From Asaia bogorensis (GTDB lineage: Bacteria; Pseudomonadota; Alphaproteobacteria; Acetobacterales; Acetobacteraceae): a stretch of 5,316 nucleotides of DNA. A program made the translations under genes and the position numbers. Position 1 is the first letter of the stretch. Every line of letters begins with the position of its first letter. Below, piece after piece: positions 5,113 to 5,316 of this stretch. A model generated the notes under the pieces. It was not told the DNA's origin. It searched no databases and saw nothing but the letters and a program-made list of their open reading frames with translations. The stretch covers positions 1 to 5,316 of the forward strand of contig CAMBXJ010000329.1 of NCBI GenBank assembly GCA_945871455.1. Direction: 5' to 3'.

Positions 5113-5316
5113 AGCGAATTCTCCTGACTCTCTGGACTTGGGCTGCCCGGCCAGGACTCGCATCGGTAGGAGGATGCAGATGCGGGAGCAAAAAAGGCAA
5201 GATTGGCATTCGGCGGAAGGCTAATCGGGCGTCCCCAGACGACCGGCCCATCCGACCATGGAGCGGTGAGCTTATCGACGATCCGGCGGTTCTTGCAATG
5301 GGTGCAGCGACATGGG
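5109..5316 (-). CDS. Possible C-terminal end of an unidentified Cys-containing ORF
   Basis: An open frame enters from the right edge and runs 68 codons to TGA at 5109-5111, overlapping the monooxygenase TTG start as TTGA. It begins PCRCTHCKNRRIVDKLTAPW, continues WSDGPVVWGRPISLPP, and ends in a Ser/Pro-rich tail. The Cys cluster could be half of a zinc site, but I do not recognise the family. For coding: the neat stop/start overlap, and the homologous DNA at 3737-3849 differs by an exact multiple of three. Against: GC-rich DNA is often open by chance, another minus frame is also open here, and the substitutions between the two copies are not mainly at third positions. It may be no gene at all but the leader repeat. 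Confidence 0.25.
   Translation of the reverse strand, partial: PCRCTHCKNRRIVDKLTAPWSDGPVVWGRPISLPPNANLAFFAPASASSYRCESWPGSPSPESQENSL
5121..5125 (-). promoter_or_regulatory. Ribosome binding site supporting a TTG start for the monooxygenase
   Basis: AGGAG on the minus strand, 8 bases before TTG at 5112. It is the only Shine-Dalgarno match placed correctly for any in-frame start codon of this gene. Confidence 0.65.
5234..5316 (-). repeat. Leader repeat, copy B (upstream of monooxygenase), cut by window edge
   Basis: Ungapped match to 3737-3809 at about 86% with a 27-base identical core (5273-5299), followed directly by the 12 bases 5305-5316 that match 3838-3849. It lies about 120 bases upstream of the monooxygenase start on the minus strand. 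The match may continue past the window. Confidence 0.7.

Noticed and set aside
5161..5163. ATG as the start of the CzcO-like monooxygenase
   Set aside because: No ribosome binding site precedes it and the extra 17 residues are unlike the family N-terminus; TTG at 5112 has AGGAG at the right distance.
1..5316. CRISPR arrays, tRNA or rRNA genes
   Set aside because: No regularly spaced repeats, cloverleaf-like segments or conserved rRNA stretches were seen on either strand.

Overview
The window (5.3 kb, GC-rich, third codon positions strongly G/C) looks like accessory chromosome from a high-GC proteobacterium. An alphaproteobacterium is my best guess, from the flavoprotein monooxygenase types, a signal-less family-3 binding protein and an ISNCY-type insertion sequence fragment. 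The genus cannot be fixed from sequence alone.

Layout, left to right. Positions 1-951 (+) hold the C-terminal two thirds of a 4-hydroxyacetophenone-monooxygenase-like Baeyer-Villiger monooxygenase, cut by the left edge. A convergent gap with two small hairpins follows. A small exported protein, possibly a lipoprotein, lies on the minus strand (1068-1493). A gap with one strong hairpin (1622-1658) separates it from a minus-strand family-3 solute-binding protein without a signal peptide (1666-2394). The stretch 2395-2804 holds the wreck of an insertion sequence: a pair of 17-bp direct repeats, a hairpin over a ribosome binding site, and the first ~60 codons of an ISNCY-like transposase broken by a +1 frameshift. 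From 2805 to the right edge everything is on the minus strand and would be transcribed right to left: a possible tail of an unidentified ORF (5109-5316), a CzcO-like flavin monooxygenase (3868-5112), then a hydratase of the 2-keto-4-pentenoate hydratase family that carries an export signal (2805-3665).

The most unusual structure is a ~75-bp sequence (86% identical, with a 27-bp perfect core) found twice: once in the 202-bp leader between the monooxygenase and the hydratase, and once just upstream of the monooxygenase at the right edge. The two copies differ by an exact 30-bp indel, and both lie ahead of minus-strand genes in the same orientation. The copy next to the hydratase is also enclosed by an 11-bp perfect inverted repeat.

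Functionally, two flavin monooxygenases and a dienoate-type hydratase suggest oxidation and breakdown of ketones or aromatic ring-cleavage products, but no substrate can be named from the sequence. No tRNA, rRNA, CRISPR array or complete mobile element was seen.
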